A stretch of 64,000 nt of DNA, taken from contig JAYMTL010000017.1 in the NCBI GenBank assembly GCA_036897445.1, forward strand, positions 124,001 through 188,000, in the 5' to 3' direction. Below, piece after piece: positions 40,361-52,960 of the stretch (positions within the stretch are counted from its first letter, which is position 1; the number at the start of each line of letters is the position of its first letter). Source of the stretch: Pelargonium tetragonum (taxonomy: Eukaryota; Streptophyta; Magnoliopsida; Geraniales; Geraniaceae). The translations under genes and the position numbers were made by a program. A model generated the notes under the pieces. The model worked only from the letters and a program-made list of their open reading frames with translations. It was not told the DNA's origin and made no database searches.

Positions 40361-41760
40361 ACAGGCTGGGGTTTCTAAACGGGTTCACAACACAAAGAGC
40401 GAATCTATTCTATAATCTATAAAGGAATTCATTCAAAAGAAACTGAGTCAAATATAAGGAACTTTTCCAAGGCTATTTAGTATCAAGCATTTTCCATTTA
40501 GCAGTGTGGAGGTATGCACAAGCTCTGGAAAGGGCTAATCAGGGATACAGATTTTAGGAGTTATCTAGTATAAAGTCTCAAGACAAGATATGTTATAGCT
40601 TTGGAGATCTAAATCTGAATAAGCAAGCTCGGGAAGGTATGATTATGATGAAGAGGGGGATTCAAAGTTTGAATGAGAATAGCTATCTGTTATCTGTATA
40701 GGGTTGACTCTTCTGCTCCCGTACCCAGTTTCAGTTAGAGCTTTTCGAAGGAGGAGGGGTTTTCCTAGGTCGATAAAGAAGGGCTTTACTAAGCATTTCA
40801 AGTCAAAGGTTCTATTCTATCTAATAGGATCAATAATTTATAAGAAGTTGGTTAGTTCTAAGGTATGGCTGTACTATCTAGAAGACTTCCTTCAAGTCCC
40901 TAAAAGAGTCTACGGGCATCAGTCCCGGTTATAAGACAGGGACTCCTAAGATATAGCTAGCTAGTACTAGTAAGGTGGCCCAGGTAGGGATATAGGAAAA
41001 GGTATGGTACGGAGTGAGAGGTCGGTGGGTTGCTTTTCATTCCTCTAATTACAAATTTGACTCAATTGCCCGAAAGAAATCCGATTCTTTAACTGACAAA
41101 GCCTGCAAATAAATAAAGTATAGAATCTCTTGCCTTTGCTAAGGGAGACCTTGTAAGTGCTGCTTGTTGCTAGGAAATGCCCAATGCCTGTGAAAGAAGC
41201 TAATAGCAAGTCCATCTGATGGCGCTGCCCAAAGCAAGGGAAAGTCTTAGACATTTTCTTGGTTTTGTTATTGTCTTGAGCTTATAGCTAGTTGACTTGT
41301 TGAGTCTTAATGTATTCTAGTTTCTAGATTCCTTGTAAGCTAATAAAGGAGGGGGGATTGCATAGGAGGTCCAGTAGGCTTTGCAGTTGCTCTTTGCTGT
41401 CGATGGATAGTTTAGGATGGAACTCTTTACTCAGTTCTGTACACTATATATTGGAGCTCCTTTTAGTTCCAGTCATTAACAGAAACAGGAATCGAGTAGT
41501 TCTATCCTTTTTAGGAATTCTTAATCTACTTAACTTAATAAGAGTTCCTGGATAAGAAGTAGAAGAACTCAATTTGAAAGAAAAGGGGAATTGTCGCTCT
41601 TGTCTTAGTCTTAGCGAGCAAAGGAGTTCACAAGATTCTAATGGAAAGCCGAGCCTATCTAACATAGCCGGTATACAATAAGGAAATGAAGGCAAAAGAA
41701 ACCGATCTTTGGAAGCTAGGAACCTTGGATGCATAGCCAGTCGGTAAATGAGTCAATTGA
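40360..41760 (+). repeat. G-rich block; diverged repeat copy
   Basis: AAAGAGCGAATCTATTCTAT with ATAATCTATAA (40394-40435) matches 22349-22394. The remainder has the same G/T texture and GGATTCC-like words as the other blocks. Frames on both strands are under 100 codons. Confidence 0.5.
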
Positions 41761-44700
41761 GAATTCTCTTGCGAAAACCTTTTCACTCATTTCTAAAAGT
41801 TGCGGCTGACAAGACTCTATTACAAAGGAAAGGGGTTCTTGCTAAGTTTTCTAGGGCTTCGTCACTCCAAAAAGCTGTTCCTAGAACCTAAGCATAACAA
41901 AAAAAGGGCCCCAAAACCCAAGCTTAAAATTTTTTACAGGGGGGGCTTTCTAGTAGATTTACGAAATTTATAAAGACAATAGTACTAATCTGAGAATAAA
42001 GGTCTTGACCCTTATCTTACTTTTCTAGAAAAAGAAGTCCTTGTATAATAAAAACGAATTACACTAAAAGTGGGAAATCCTTTAAAGTTTCTACTCAATA
42101 TGGAAAGCGAAGATATAGAACACTTAAAGTAAGATTTATTAGGAATAAGGGGGCACCTAATCTAAGCAAAAACAAAGGGCCATAGCCTTTGGAATTAGAA
42201 TTAAGGGGTACTTAAAACAAAGTCAGTTCTAACGCTCGGTTTCAAAAGAGTCTAGCCGCGGAGTAGGTATACTCCCAAAATTCAGGACATAAATCTTTGG
42301 ATATAAGATATAATAAGGAGTTGACACTAAGAAAGAGATCCACAAAGGATTTAAAATAGTGAATCTTTAATTAACAGAGTTTCCTCCTCTATAGCTATTT
42401 ATTTGCCAAAATTCTCTAGCACACCACGAAAGATTAAGGCATACTTTATAAATACTTAAATACTAGAAGTTTTTTTGTTCCTTGAAAAACGTGTTACTGG
42501 TAAATTTGACAAGCTTGTCCAACATCTTAGAAGTGCATTAAATTTCCGTTACTTTGTTTCCTACTGCTCGAGTAAGCAAAAACCCCTTTTTATAACTAAC
42601 CTACTAACCCGTGTAACCTTTTTCCTCGATATCCTATGTCATTGAAGTAAACTGAACTACGCTCGTAAGGTTAGCAACAAAAAAAAGACTCTTATTTACC
42701 TGTTTATAATAAAACCTAAGACTGGTTTTTGCTTATACAGTGGGTACTTAAGGCCACCCCCTTGTTTGTTCTAAACATCGACTCTAAATTTAATTAAGTA
42801 TAGTAAAAAGAAAAAAGGGAGTTGTTGAGTTTTCCAGCTCAGGTTTTTGGAAAGCTGCTTATATAACAGAAGCAGGAATCCGATAATTTCTCTTTTGCGA
42901 TTAGTCTAAACCCCTGTCCTTTTGAAGACAGACATAGGTAAGTATAAACACGGAACTCTATTCCTTATAAATTACTAAAGTTTTTTACAAGATATACTAA
43001 AATTTGAAAGGGAAAAGGTTGCAGTCTAGTTAGTTAATAATTTGTATAAAAAGGAATCCCTCTGTTTTTTGAATAAGTGTACGACGGCTGTAAAAGCTCA
43101 ATTGTTATTACGAAACGAAGACTTTAGTCTTTCTGCACTACTATTGAATTTTCTGTTTCATACAAAAGAGCCTGCTATAATAAAACCCTAAAAGGGATAA
43201 AGGCTACACCTTAAAAGGTCCAGTCGAGATTAAGATCTATATTCGGGTTAAAACTTCATGACAAAACCTAGCGAGTCTAACAAGACTTTAGTTGCTTCCT
43301 ACACCGAAAATGTGCCGGTAGGAATCCCTTAGACTTTAGATAGATACGGATATGTCTATTCTATAGAGTCAAATTCCTTTGTTTTGTCCGCTTCTTTTAT
43401 GTACGTTGCAGGAGATTACAAAAGGTTTTTAAGGCACACGCTCCGATATAAGAGGTTCTTCCTTAGTTTAGCGGGGATCCACTTTCATAACACACTCAAC
43501 ACGGACCCTTTCTTTGATGATGCCCAAATACAAGGTTTCTTTTACTTTAGCATAGTCTTTTGACTTCTACTAACATTGTAAATTGACTAAAGTCAAACTC
43601 TTTGAATCGTCTCAAGTTATAAAGGACGCTTGCACTATGAAGTGAAGTAAGATTTTTGGCGCGGTCTCTGAAGTTGGTAGACATAAGTTTTAGTTTTTTT
43701 AGTTCCGTAGACGTACTTAAAGTCTTAATAGCAACTCAATGGAAATTGCAGGAGTCTCTACTCCATAAACTTTCTTTAAAATGAAAAGAAGGACTGGGAA
43801 TTTGCACACGGTAGGTTTTGGGCAATAAAACAAACTTAATATTGCACTTCTCTATTTGTACTAAAAACCCTAATAAAGAACTCAAACTCTCTTTTTAAAG
43901 GGGGTACTTTCGAATCACTAGTAAAATGAATAGGGTCTGATAGATGGCCGTTCTCTAGATCCTCTCGAATCTCAATAAGACAAAGATTGCGAGGAAAAGA
44001 TTGAAAATAAAGAACTTATTGCATCAAAGACTATATATAAATATATTTAGAAAAACTTGACTTTGAAAGGTAAATAAAGTCCGGAGGGAACTGGATGGAA
44101 TACCCTTTGATGAAATATAGGAGGAGTTTTATTCCTAAGTATGCTTCTACTAGAAAAAAGAAAGAAGGATCCTCAGGAGGCGGAAAGTTATATCGATCAT
44201 AATAAAACTAAAAATATAGAAAATCTTTCAAGAAAAGCCTTCATTCGCACACTTATAGTATACCGGTACCCCAAGCGCTTAGAGTTACACTCCAAAGAAG
44301 ATAAAATTTTGACTCTGCACCGGATAGAATTTTTAATATAAACCCTGAATGAATTATAGGTAATAATCCAAGTTAATAAGTGTCTGAAAATCAAACCCTA
44401 GCTACTAAATTACAACGACTTAGTCAATCAATAAGTCGGGTCTACTACTCAAAAATATTAACACGCAAAAAGCTCTCCCAGTCTATTTTCTATGTCCTTA
44501 GTCTTGAATCTTGCTTTTACAATATAAAACCCTTGCGGATTTACCTCTTTTTTTCATACACAAAATTGTCTTGATTGGCTTAAAACAAAGGGGCGCCCTT
44601 AGAAAAAGACTTGATTACGTGCCGAAATGTCTCAGGCTCAGGTTTTGACATTCTAAGTACGATAAAGAAAACCTCCCCCAAGGGATTCCTATACGTTGAA

Positions 44701-45190
44701 TCTTGTTATATCTATAGAAGCCTGACCTGACTATCTGTCTTGTTGTACGAAAAGGATTAAACGTATTCTCACAGGGGTTGTGTTTATATCTATTCTTATT
44801 TTCATAATGACTACAACCGTAAATACGTATACAGCGGCCGGGACCTGCTTTCTATTTATCCCCTATCTTCGTTCTTCAACGGCATCCTATAAAAGGTACT
44901 ACTTTATTTATCTACGTAAATACTGAGAAATAGGTCTCATTTTCTAAAATTTCTTGTAAAAAGGATTCTGAGTACTTTCTACTGCACTCAAAAGCTTATT
45001 CTCTTCTTTTCATTTCTTAAATTTGCCCCGTTTTTAGTTTGACTCTGACAAAGACTTTTTAGAGTCTGCTACTTAATAAATAAGGCCTAACCACTATACG
45101 GAATTCTTAAGGGCAAATTACTCCTAGACCAAATAAACACTCCAATTCCAGAACCGGCACTAAATACTAAATAAAGAGGAATCCCTTAAG
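41760..45190. other. AT-rich intergenic stretch, no gene seen
   Basis: No recognised gene. Frames near 44141-44574 are 64-66 codons, overlap on opposite strands and start weakly. Confidence 0.65.
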
Positions 45191-46290
45191 AATAGGAGAT
45201 AAGTTGTTGATATTCTTGAGACAAAAGGGCCTTTGAGCTGCGGGCAGTCCTTAGAGGGTTTCTTTGAAGTGCCTTTGAAATTCGAGAAAGTTGCTATTCA
45301 CTCAGCAGGATACAGAAGAATTTGACTTGTCAGAAGAGATGCATAAAAAAGAGTAGAGTCGGAGTATAAAAGAGCGGACCCGTAAAGAAATTTGAAGGAA
45401 GAGTCTCAGCGCTCTAAGGAAACCTACGATCCGTTTATACAAAGTCAGGGGTGACTCTCCTTTCCTCCTTTGCTTGGGAAATGCGTCCTAACAAGAATAC
45501 CAAATAGGAAAGAGTCAAGAAACCTCTGTCAAAATTGCTTTGAGTTGAGACAAAGCGCGAAAGTTTATATTTATTGAGTAGGTTTATCTGTATTAAGAGT
45601 GCCCTAATTCCTAGTAGAGACTTGATTTCTAGAAGCAAATTTTTGTGATATTATTATATAGTAGTTGAAAGCATAAAAATGGCTATTTCATTCCGTAAAA
45701 AAGGGAGTAGTCGTTGATATAAAAATAAGCAATAGGAGAGTGTGAAAAAGAAAATGAAATGTCTTCAGGCTCGGAAATACCTGTTACTTAAAGAAAGGGT
45801 TACCTTTTAGTAATAAAAAAACCCTTTTCGAAGATAGGAGTAGTAGAGTTTCTGAATTCGTGCTTGTTCTTTAAGTGGAGAAAGGGAACTAAAAGCTTAA
45901 TATTAAAATAAAGTGGATTTAATTTAATACGAACCTGGGGTTGCTTTAAAAGTACTTAGTATATCGTAACCCTACCCGGACCTGGACACTGGATTTCCTC
46001 TTCTACAAAATAGAGAATTAATGAGTCAGTTTGGGGAGCTATAAGCCCTTACCAAAAAGGAATTGCTTTAGCTTTAACTAAGAGAGATACAGGAAATCAG
46101 TATTGTATTCTAAGACCTTGAAAACAGAAAGAAAGGTATTGTAAATACTCGGGAAGATTGCTCTTTTTTAGTTAATGGATTCCCTTTTGATAGTTTATTT
46201 GTATTCGATGTTTAGGAATGGAATGAGTACTGAAGGGCCCTAGTCTTATCAGTATATTAGGAGAAGTTTGATTATTAGTAAGAGTTCAGT
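45190..46290 (+). repeat. purine/G-rich block
   Basis: Its composition matches the other blocks. I did not find a clear collinear match by eye, so membership of the same repeat family is inferred from texture only. Confidence 0.35.
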
Positions 46291-48181
46291 GAACTTTATG
46301 CTGTGACCACACCGACTCCTTACCCGCTTTCTTCATCTTCGGCATACCCAGTTTCTTACTCATACCTATACGTGCTGCTTTACTAAAACCTATACCTAGA
46401 AGAAAACCCGGAACTATATAACTATATAAATATCCCGACTTCTTATTCTTTATTATATATACTTTTTGTGCACTCAATTCGTTGGAATAATAGGAGACTC
46501 TAAATTCATATCACTAAACTAAAATGCCGGGACTGTAACCGATGACATTCTATTCAAATTCTTGTGCTTTCCTTTTTACAAAATTGCTAATTTTTCTTTT
46601 TTATCTAAGTGATTCTGATTATAGCTTCTCCTCGATATCTTGATAGCTTTCAAACTACCACTTCTCTCTCTTTGTACTTTGTAATAACGAAACTCTTAAC
46701 TATAACCACTGCACTCTCTATTGCAACTGAATCCCCCTTTAAGATCTTTCCTTGTTACTTACTTCTTTAACTGGATCAGGAAGCTAAGAAGCCCCGCACC
46801 TTGACTTATAAAAACACTATCCCGCCCGCTTTTCATTTTAAAGAGAAGGACCTCTCGTAACATAAAAGAAAAGAAGGGCATTCACTTGAGCTTAAGCCTA
46901 AAAGTTCCAAGAGCACTAAAATCAAATAGACAACCTCCTTAAAGGTAAACTCTAAGAAATGAAAAAAGGGGGGACGTGAAAAAACAAAACTAAAGTATCT
47001 ATAAATTCTTACTTTTATTGCCAGTTTGGATACAGGGGGTTGATTTATTGAGCTCCTAAAGTGTTTGATTTACTAAATTCTTTCTTTAAGGACTACTATG
47101 CTTTAAATTCCTTCATTTTACCTCCAGGGGATCCACAGGAGCTCCCGCATTAGAAAAAAGACCCTATAAAGCCTAAGTTCATTTCCTGGACTTGAACCTT
47201 ACCCCTAAAAACTAGTACAAATTCAATTTACAACAGGGGAAAAGACTCTTCTTTAGAAATGGATAGAGAAAACAACGTTAAGGACTTCCTTCAATTCTCA
47301 CTATTTTATTTAAGTTGATTTAAGAGCAACTCCATAGAGATTCCCCGAAATCAAGAGCTTCAAACTATAAGAAATGAAAACATGAGCTAAGCGCATAGCA
47401 AGAATAAACACACTATAAACTTGTTAAAAATGTAGAAACATCAAAGTAGGAATCGGTTAGAAATTATTATCAATACACAGAATGAATTTACAAAAGGAAT
47501 CTTACTTATGCTATGTTGTACTTTTCAGAAAGGGGCTTAAGGCAGAGGACCTCCTTCACTCCAAAAGGGTACTTCGATACTGGAGTAAGATTTCCTGCTG
47601 CAGGAGTTCTATAACTAAATTCTTCAAATCTTTTTTATTCTGAGAATGATAATTCCTAACAATAGAATTCCCTTCGAAAATTCAGGAAGTTTCTTCTTAG
47701 TATGCTTTTCAGTTAAACGGGCTCCTACTTCGGTAATATCTTTAAAAAGGCTCCTTATATTATATGTCTAGGTTATTATCATTACAAAAGAGACTTTTTA
47801 TTTAACAATAATAGCAGAGCTTTACCCAGAACTAGGGAACCCTTAATAAAAAGAAAAGGTAGAATATCTAAGGATATCAGACTGAACCTGTCTTTCAATT
47901 CTACTAACTATAAGAATAGCTGGAATATTAAAAAAGTAAGAACTTAGGGATTCTGAAACTGCCTCTAAAAGCGCTTGACTTTACAGCAAGAATCTCGACA
48001 AAAAGAGAGCGGAAAGGAAACCCCGAGTGTTGGCTAGGTAAGGCTCCCTCTAAAAAAGAGTCAATTTAGAATACAAGGATTCTCTATTTGAAACTCGCAA
48101 TCCCGAAATTTGACTAAACAAAGGAGGGCTCCCTTTGGAATATCATCTGATTGTATTGAGAAATCTTACTCATTACCTCTT
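46290..48181. other. AT-rich intergenic stretch before trnH
   Basis: No gene recognised. The first 500 bases are C/T-rich on the plus strand. Nothing resembling the usual plastid neighbours of trnH (psbA, rpl2) is present. Confidence 0.65.
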
Positions 48182-48202
48182 AAAAAAGGGCAAGAGCTCC
48201 CT
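48182..48202 (-). terminator. possible 3' hairpin with T run after trnH
   Basis: On the minus strand, a few bases after the tRNA 3' end, AGGG (48202-48199) can pair with CCCT (48190-48187) across an 8-base loop, followed by five T residues. It could stabilise or end the trnH transcript. The stem is only 4 bp, and similar GC-core palindromes occur all over the window, so it may be just one of those. Confidence 0.2.
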
Positions 48203-48207
48203 CCTTG

Positions 48208-48280
48208 GGCGAATGACGGGGATCGAACCCGCGTATGGTAGATTCACAATCTACTGCCTTAACCACTTGGCTACATCCGC
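48208..48280 (-). tRNA. trnH-GUG: tRNA-His (GUG), plastid/cyanobacterial type
   Basis: This tRNA carries histidine to His codons in organelle translation. Read on the minus strand, all four arms fold. The acceptor stem GCGGATG pairs with CATTCGC (one G-U pair), and the D arm contains CCAAGTGGTTAAGG. The anticodon stem GTAGA/TCTAC is perfect around loop TTGTGAA with anticodon GTG. The T arm is GCGGG-TTCGATC-CCCGT. The base before position 1 is G and the discriminator is C, the extra G-1:C73 pair that marks histidine tRNAs. No CCA is encoded: the next bases are CAA. The GTGGTTAAGGC D region is the cyanobacterial/plastid form. Against the land-plant plastid gene as I remember it, the anticodon stem carries a paired G-C to A-T change and the D loop is one base shorter, so it is probably not a recent land-plant transfer. 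I see no convincing promoter upstream and no gene next to it. Confidence 0.97.
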
Positions 48281-51200
48281 CCCGTAAAACTTCACTCAGT
48301 AGCATGCATCAATTCACTTGATTCTTCTATATAAACAAAGAAGGAAAGCGCGATATGGGGATTACTCTTTTTTAAGCAACTTTTTATCCTTAAAGAAACG
48401 AATTGAATCTTAAATATGCTGTATATTTCAGTAATTAACATATTTAACGGTAGATGTTGAAAGACAACATAACAGAGTGGTGATTCAAGTGCAGACAAAG
48501 TCCGACTTCTATTCCTGATATTGACTAAAAGCAAGTGTATAATGATAAAATGAATTCACGAACTCTAAATTCTTTTGGCGCGATACTCACTTTTTTACCA
48601 AAGAGCTAGCTTTTGCCTTAGTATTGACTCTTCATTTTCTTTTATTACCAGACCCAGCACCCCCGAAAACCTAGGTTGACTTTTGGTCTCAGTCTTTTCA
48701 AATCCTACCGAATCGCTTAATATAGAACAAATAAAGATTCTTATATTATGCTTTTGAGTCTTTGTGTACTCACTGATTTTGGGCCCCTTTTCTTATCACG
48801 TCAGCTTCTACATCCCTTTCTTTACTTTCAGTTGAGTCCACACTTTGTTGCATTGGGATTAATCAATAAAATTTCACAACTACAATCGGAATAAACTATA
48901 TCTTGAATGTTTGGTTTCATTAATTAAAGACATTGTACTTCAGGACAACGTTAGGGATGTAAGGTACCCGTGTTGTAGCGCGGAGAGTTAGAAAAAAAGT
49001 CTTAGTAGGAAATGCAGGCAGATAAATAAAAACCTTACTTGATGTAGTTACAACTTCTTTTTTGTAATTTTGGATGGAAGTTATCCTTATGAAAATTTCT
49101 CCAGCAATTTAGTAACTAGTCTTTTTATTGCGTCATTCTTACACATAGAATTTTCTATTCTAGTAAGGTAGCCTTTCGATTCGAGCGTTTGGGGCTGACT
49201 ACTCTAATTTTTCTCAGGTTGCTTTTGTTTTTATTTATACTTATATAAGTAAAAGCTAGGAGGAGTCATCGAGTCTAATAGAACTTCGTATTATAAAGCG
49301 AATAGAATTCTCCCTGGCTCAAAGCAATCACCGCAACTAATACGCAATCTTGTAGCATTGTTTATCAGGGTAATTCAAGTTCCTCAACAGCGTTACATTT
49401 GTAGTCCGGGAGAATGCACCTAAGATTAAAAAAGCTAACTTAAGTTTATACTATTTGTAGTATCGATAGATACGAATGCTGTTTTGACGACTAGGCTAGG
49501 TCGACAAGAATACAAACTATGTGTAGGAAGGTCTAGGATAAAGAATTTGACACGACAAAGAAGCTAGATCGCATATAAGGTGGGTTTCGGCATGATAATT
49601 TCGAAGGCATTCCCCCTCTTTATTTTATATGGCTGGCTAGACCTATTCTCTATTTGAAAGAAGAAGTTCAATAATATGTATCCATTCACTTCTTTCTTAC
49701 TGCTATAGGTTTTTAGTAAACTAAAGTAACTAATGGAGAGGACTCTAAAGCACTGAATAAGGTATCATAATTTTAGTGATTCATGGAAAAACAACACGTG
49801 TGCAAATAAAGCTGGATTCATACGTAACTAAGAAAGAGGATTCGAACCCACTTTTCAGTTGAAGCAAATGTTTTGAAAAGAAGGATAAAGTCTCGACCAG
49901 GGAGGGAGCCGATATCCAAATTGAGTACTCTTTTTAGTTATAGGCTTCCCGTTCAAAAAGGGATTTTTAGACGAGGATACTTAACTTAATTTCATAACTA
50001 GGAAATAGAAAAAGTTCTATTAAAGGAATACTAGATTCTCAAATCAATTCTTTTGCTCAAAAGAAATTTTCTAAACTTGAACCCAAGGCCACCATATCAA
50101 TTAGATTTAACTTTACCGAACTCTTGGGGGCATAGATACCCAGTTAACAAACAAGTAGTTACTCTTAATTTACACGGGTCATGCAATCAAAGTCCCTAAT
50201 TTTTCTTAAAACTTAGGCGCTTTGCACATTCATTTTCATAGAATTACTTCAAAGGAGAGCTTTTCCTTTTTCTAAACTCCTCCGTAATCCAAGGGGAGCT
50301 CCTACCCTAACTAGCCAACGACTAACCAAGGGTTGTACTCTTTCTCTGGCTTTCAGAACCAGCAGCCTAACTAATAGATTTAGATTCAGTTATTGGATCC
50401 TAATTTTTGTAAAGGACAGGGTTCCCTTCTTTCTTTTTTAATTCTATTAGAAGTCAACCCCTGTTTCTCCTTTAGAATTGCTAGGAATCCTTTAAGAGAG
50501 GAGTCTCGTTAATTTGCCTCCCCAGGAGAAGAAGGATAAAATTGTTAAATAGGAAGATTGGGATAGGTTTTTCTCATTCTTGCTTTCCTAGTCTGAAGAA
50601 ACTCCATCCTAAAACCACTCTTCCTGGATTTAATTAAAACCTATAAACGTGTCTTACGCAGTTATGTTTTTTAAGGAATTGACTCTTCCTGGAGCAGATA
50701 TGAGTATAGAATTCCCGTGGGTTTTCTTTTACGAGGTATCCCTTTAGCTAGTGCCTTTTTCTAGTTTCTGCTACTCTTTGGATTAATCTATCATAATCTG
50801 CTTTCAAAAGCAGAGGAGTCAAATATAGGAAGCTCTTTCATTAGCATTAGGAGAGGGTCAATCCTAATCGTGGATATTTCAAGTTTTTGAGTCTTAAGAG
50901 TAGGTCTTAGCAGTATAAAAAAGAAAGAGAAGTGAAGTAGAATTTAATAATTTAGTTGATCAAATTGTAAAATTTTAACTATAAACATAAGTTAAAATAA
51001 ACTGAGTCGAGATTTTAGAGATATAGAAGTTGCTCTATAAAAACCTAAAAGATATAGGGTAGAATCCTATTCAGTATGGGTCTTATAACCTTACGTCCAG
51101 TTACGAACAGTGCTGAGCTGAAATCTTTAGGGTTCTTGGTAAAAGTAAATAAAGAGCAAATAGAAAATGCAAGTTCCTGCGTTACTTACCCCTAATTCGG

Positions 51201-52380
51201 AATTTTCATTTTTAAAGAAGTAGGAATCCTAGTGATAGATAAGCTTATTTACTTAACTTAAGGATAATTTTGGTATTTCCATTTGATTTGAGTTGTCCTT
51301 AGAAGACTTTTCATTTCTTATCCACTTTATAGGAGTACTTGTTCGGAATTTAGACTAGAACGCTTTGGGCTGAAAAAGCGCAATTCACGGGCACGGCACC
51401 CTCTTGTGGTATAATTACTTAATGCTTATGAAATCTAAAAACTCATTTACAAATCCGGAAAGCCGAATTATATAAGACCCTAAAACCCTTATTTACATAT
51501 AAAAAATGCGCCCGAGACTCCATTTACAGCTTAATACAGGGGTGGGCATAAACTACTTTTTTTGTTTATACCTTTGGGCTACTCTATATAAGTAAGGGTT
51601 AAGCATATAAAAAACCGGCTCAACGTAGGAAACTTATTATAACAATAGAAGTTCTAGAGAAATTTCATATTCCTGCAGTATAAAAAGTTTGTGGATATCC
51701 TAAAAGAGTATAAGCAAAACTCTAGAATTCCCAGCCATTAGTTAGAACGCGGAGTCTAATAAAAAGAAGCAAAAAGGCATAATTCATAAAAGTTTTGTTA
51801 AGAGAGAATGAATATCTTAGTAATTTGAAAAGGTCTTAGTTTTCTTTTGTGAATTTTTTAGTTAGGCCTTATCTTGTTATTCGTTTAATTAGACATTTCT
51901 TTTGCAAGATCCTGCTGTGAGAAAAGGGATTACGGGTCGTTTTGTGCGACACAATTTTTTGTACTTTTTAGTCTCCCATATGAATCCTCACAAGTTGAGT
52001 ATAAGTACTCTTTAAACTTCTATAAAAAGATTCTGGCCCTAACACCACTCCTTTACTTATGCTGGTTTCTGCTATAAAGTCTTTTTATAGCCTTACCTAA
52101 GGTTCCTTAAGTGCCTTAACTTTTAGAATTTATTAGGAAAGGGCTCCTAGTCTTAGATATTGAACTCTTTTGACTCTTGTCCCAGGAAGCTCCCCAGGTC
52201 TTGTAATTCCAAGTAGAATATTTAGGAACCCCTTTATAAAGAAACCCTTGGAACTTGTTCCTAGGGCCTCCTTAATTAAGGACTGGAATTAAGAAAACTT
52301 GCTTAAAATGAAAAAATTGTAAAAGGCAAAAAAAGAGTTTTTCTAATTCAAGTTACTTCTTACTATAATACTATATAATT
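48281..52380. other. intergenic stretch after trnH; minor repeat marker
   Basis: No gene was recognised. Sub-stretches at about 49000-49660 and 50500-51150 lean towards plus-strand G. The second carries TTTTGAGTCTTAAGAGTAG (50885-50903), matching 20531-20549. The perfect palindrome TCCTTAATTAAGGA lies at 52269-52282. Confidence 0.6.
52269..52282. repeat. 14-base perfect palindrome
   Basis: TCCTTAATTAAGGA shares its 12-base core with the palindrome at 29639-29659. Confidence 0.7.
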
Positions 52381-52960
52381 AGGCTTTGTGTCGGTAATAT
52401 TTATATTAGATAATTTTAAATAATAGTTTATGGGTGTTCTCTATTTATTTATAGTTTTTAAGTTCTATTAGTCTGTCTATAGAGTATAGAAAGCATACCT
52501 CTCTTGTTCTAGTTACTGACACGGGAGGTTAGTAACTTAGGGATAATGAATAAGACATGACTCTTCTGTAGCACAGCGAAGGTAAGGAATTGCAGGATAG
52601 TGTTACCTTAGAAATTCTTATTCTTTTATCCATACTTTGAAGCCTACTTATAGATCCCTTGTTTTCTTAGTCTTGAAAGCTGTCATTAAAATATTTGTCT
52701 TATAACCAGGACTCTAATGAATGGTTACCGAAGATATGTGTCTTCTTGTTGTTGTAGCCTATAGCTAGTATGATGGTACTTTTTTATTTGTATTCCTTAT
52801 TTAGAGTAGTCTAGTGAAATTAGAGTCTTATCTTCTTTATATGTTATGTAAAGTAGTATTCTTATATTGTACTTTTTCTGGATTGATACAAAGTCTTTCT
52901 TTTAAGAGTACATCTAACTTTTCGAGGATTTACAATTACTGAGAAGTTTCAAAAAAGGGT
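52380..52960. other. T-rich stretch, possible second repeat type
   Basis: Plus-strand T is high and the short GC palindromes are nearly absent. TATGTGTCTT followed by TAGCCT and TAGCTAGTA (about 52735-52770) resembles 62127-62180. No open frame of note. Confidence 0.35.

Noticed and set aside
48281-48340. TATATA-like stretch about 50 bases upstream of trnH as a promoter
   Set aside because: It has no -35 element at suitable spacing, and such words are common in this AT-rich DNA.
49820-49870. Minus-strand GTGGGTTCGAATCC, resembling a T arm
   Set aside because: The second half of the stem is CCTCT, which does not pair with GTGGG, and no other tRNA arm is present.
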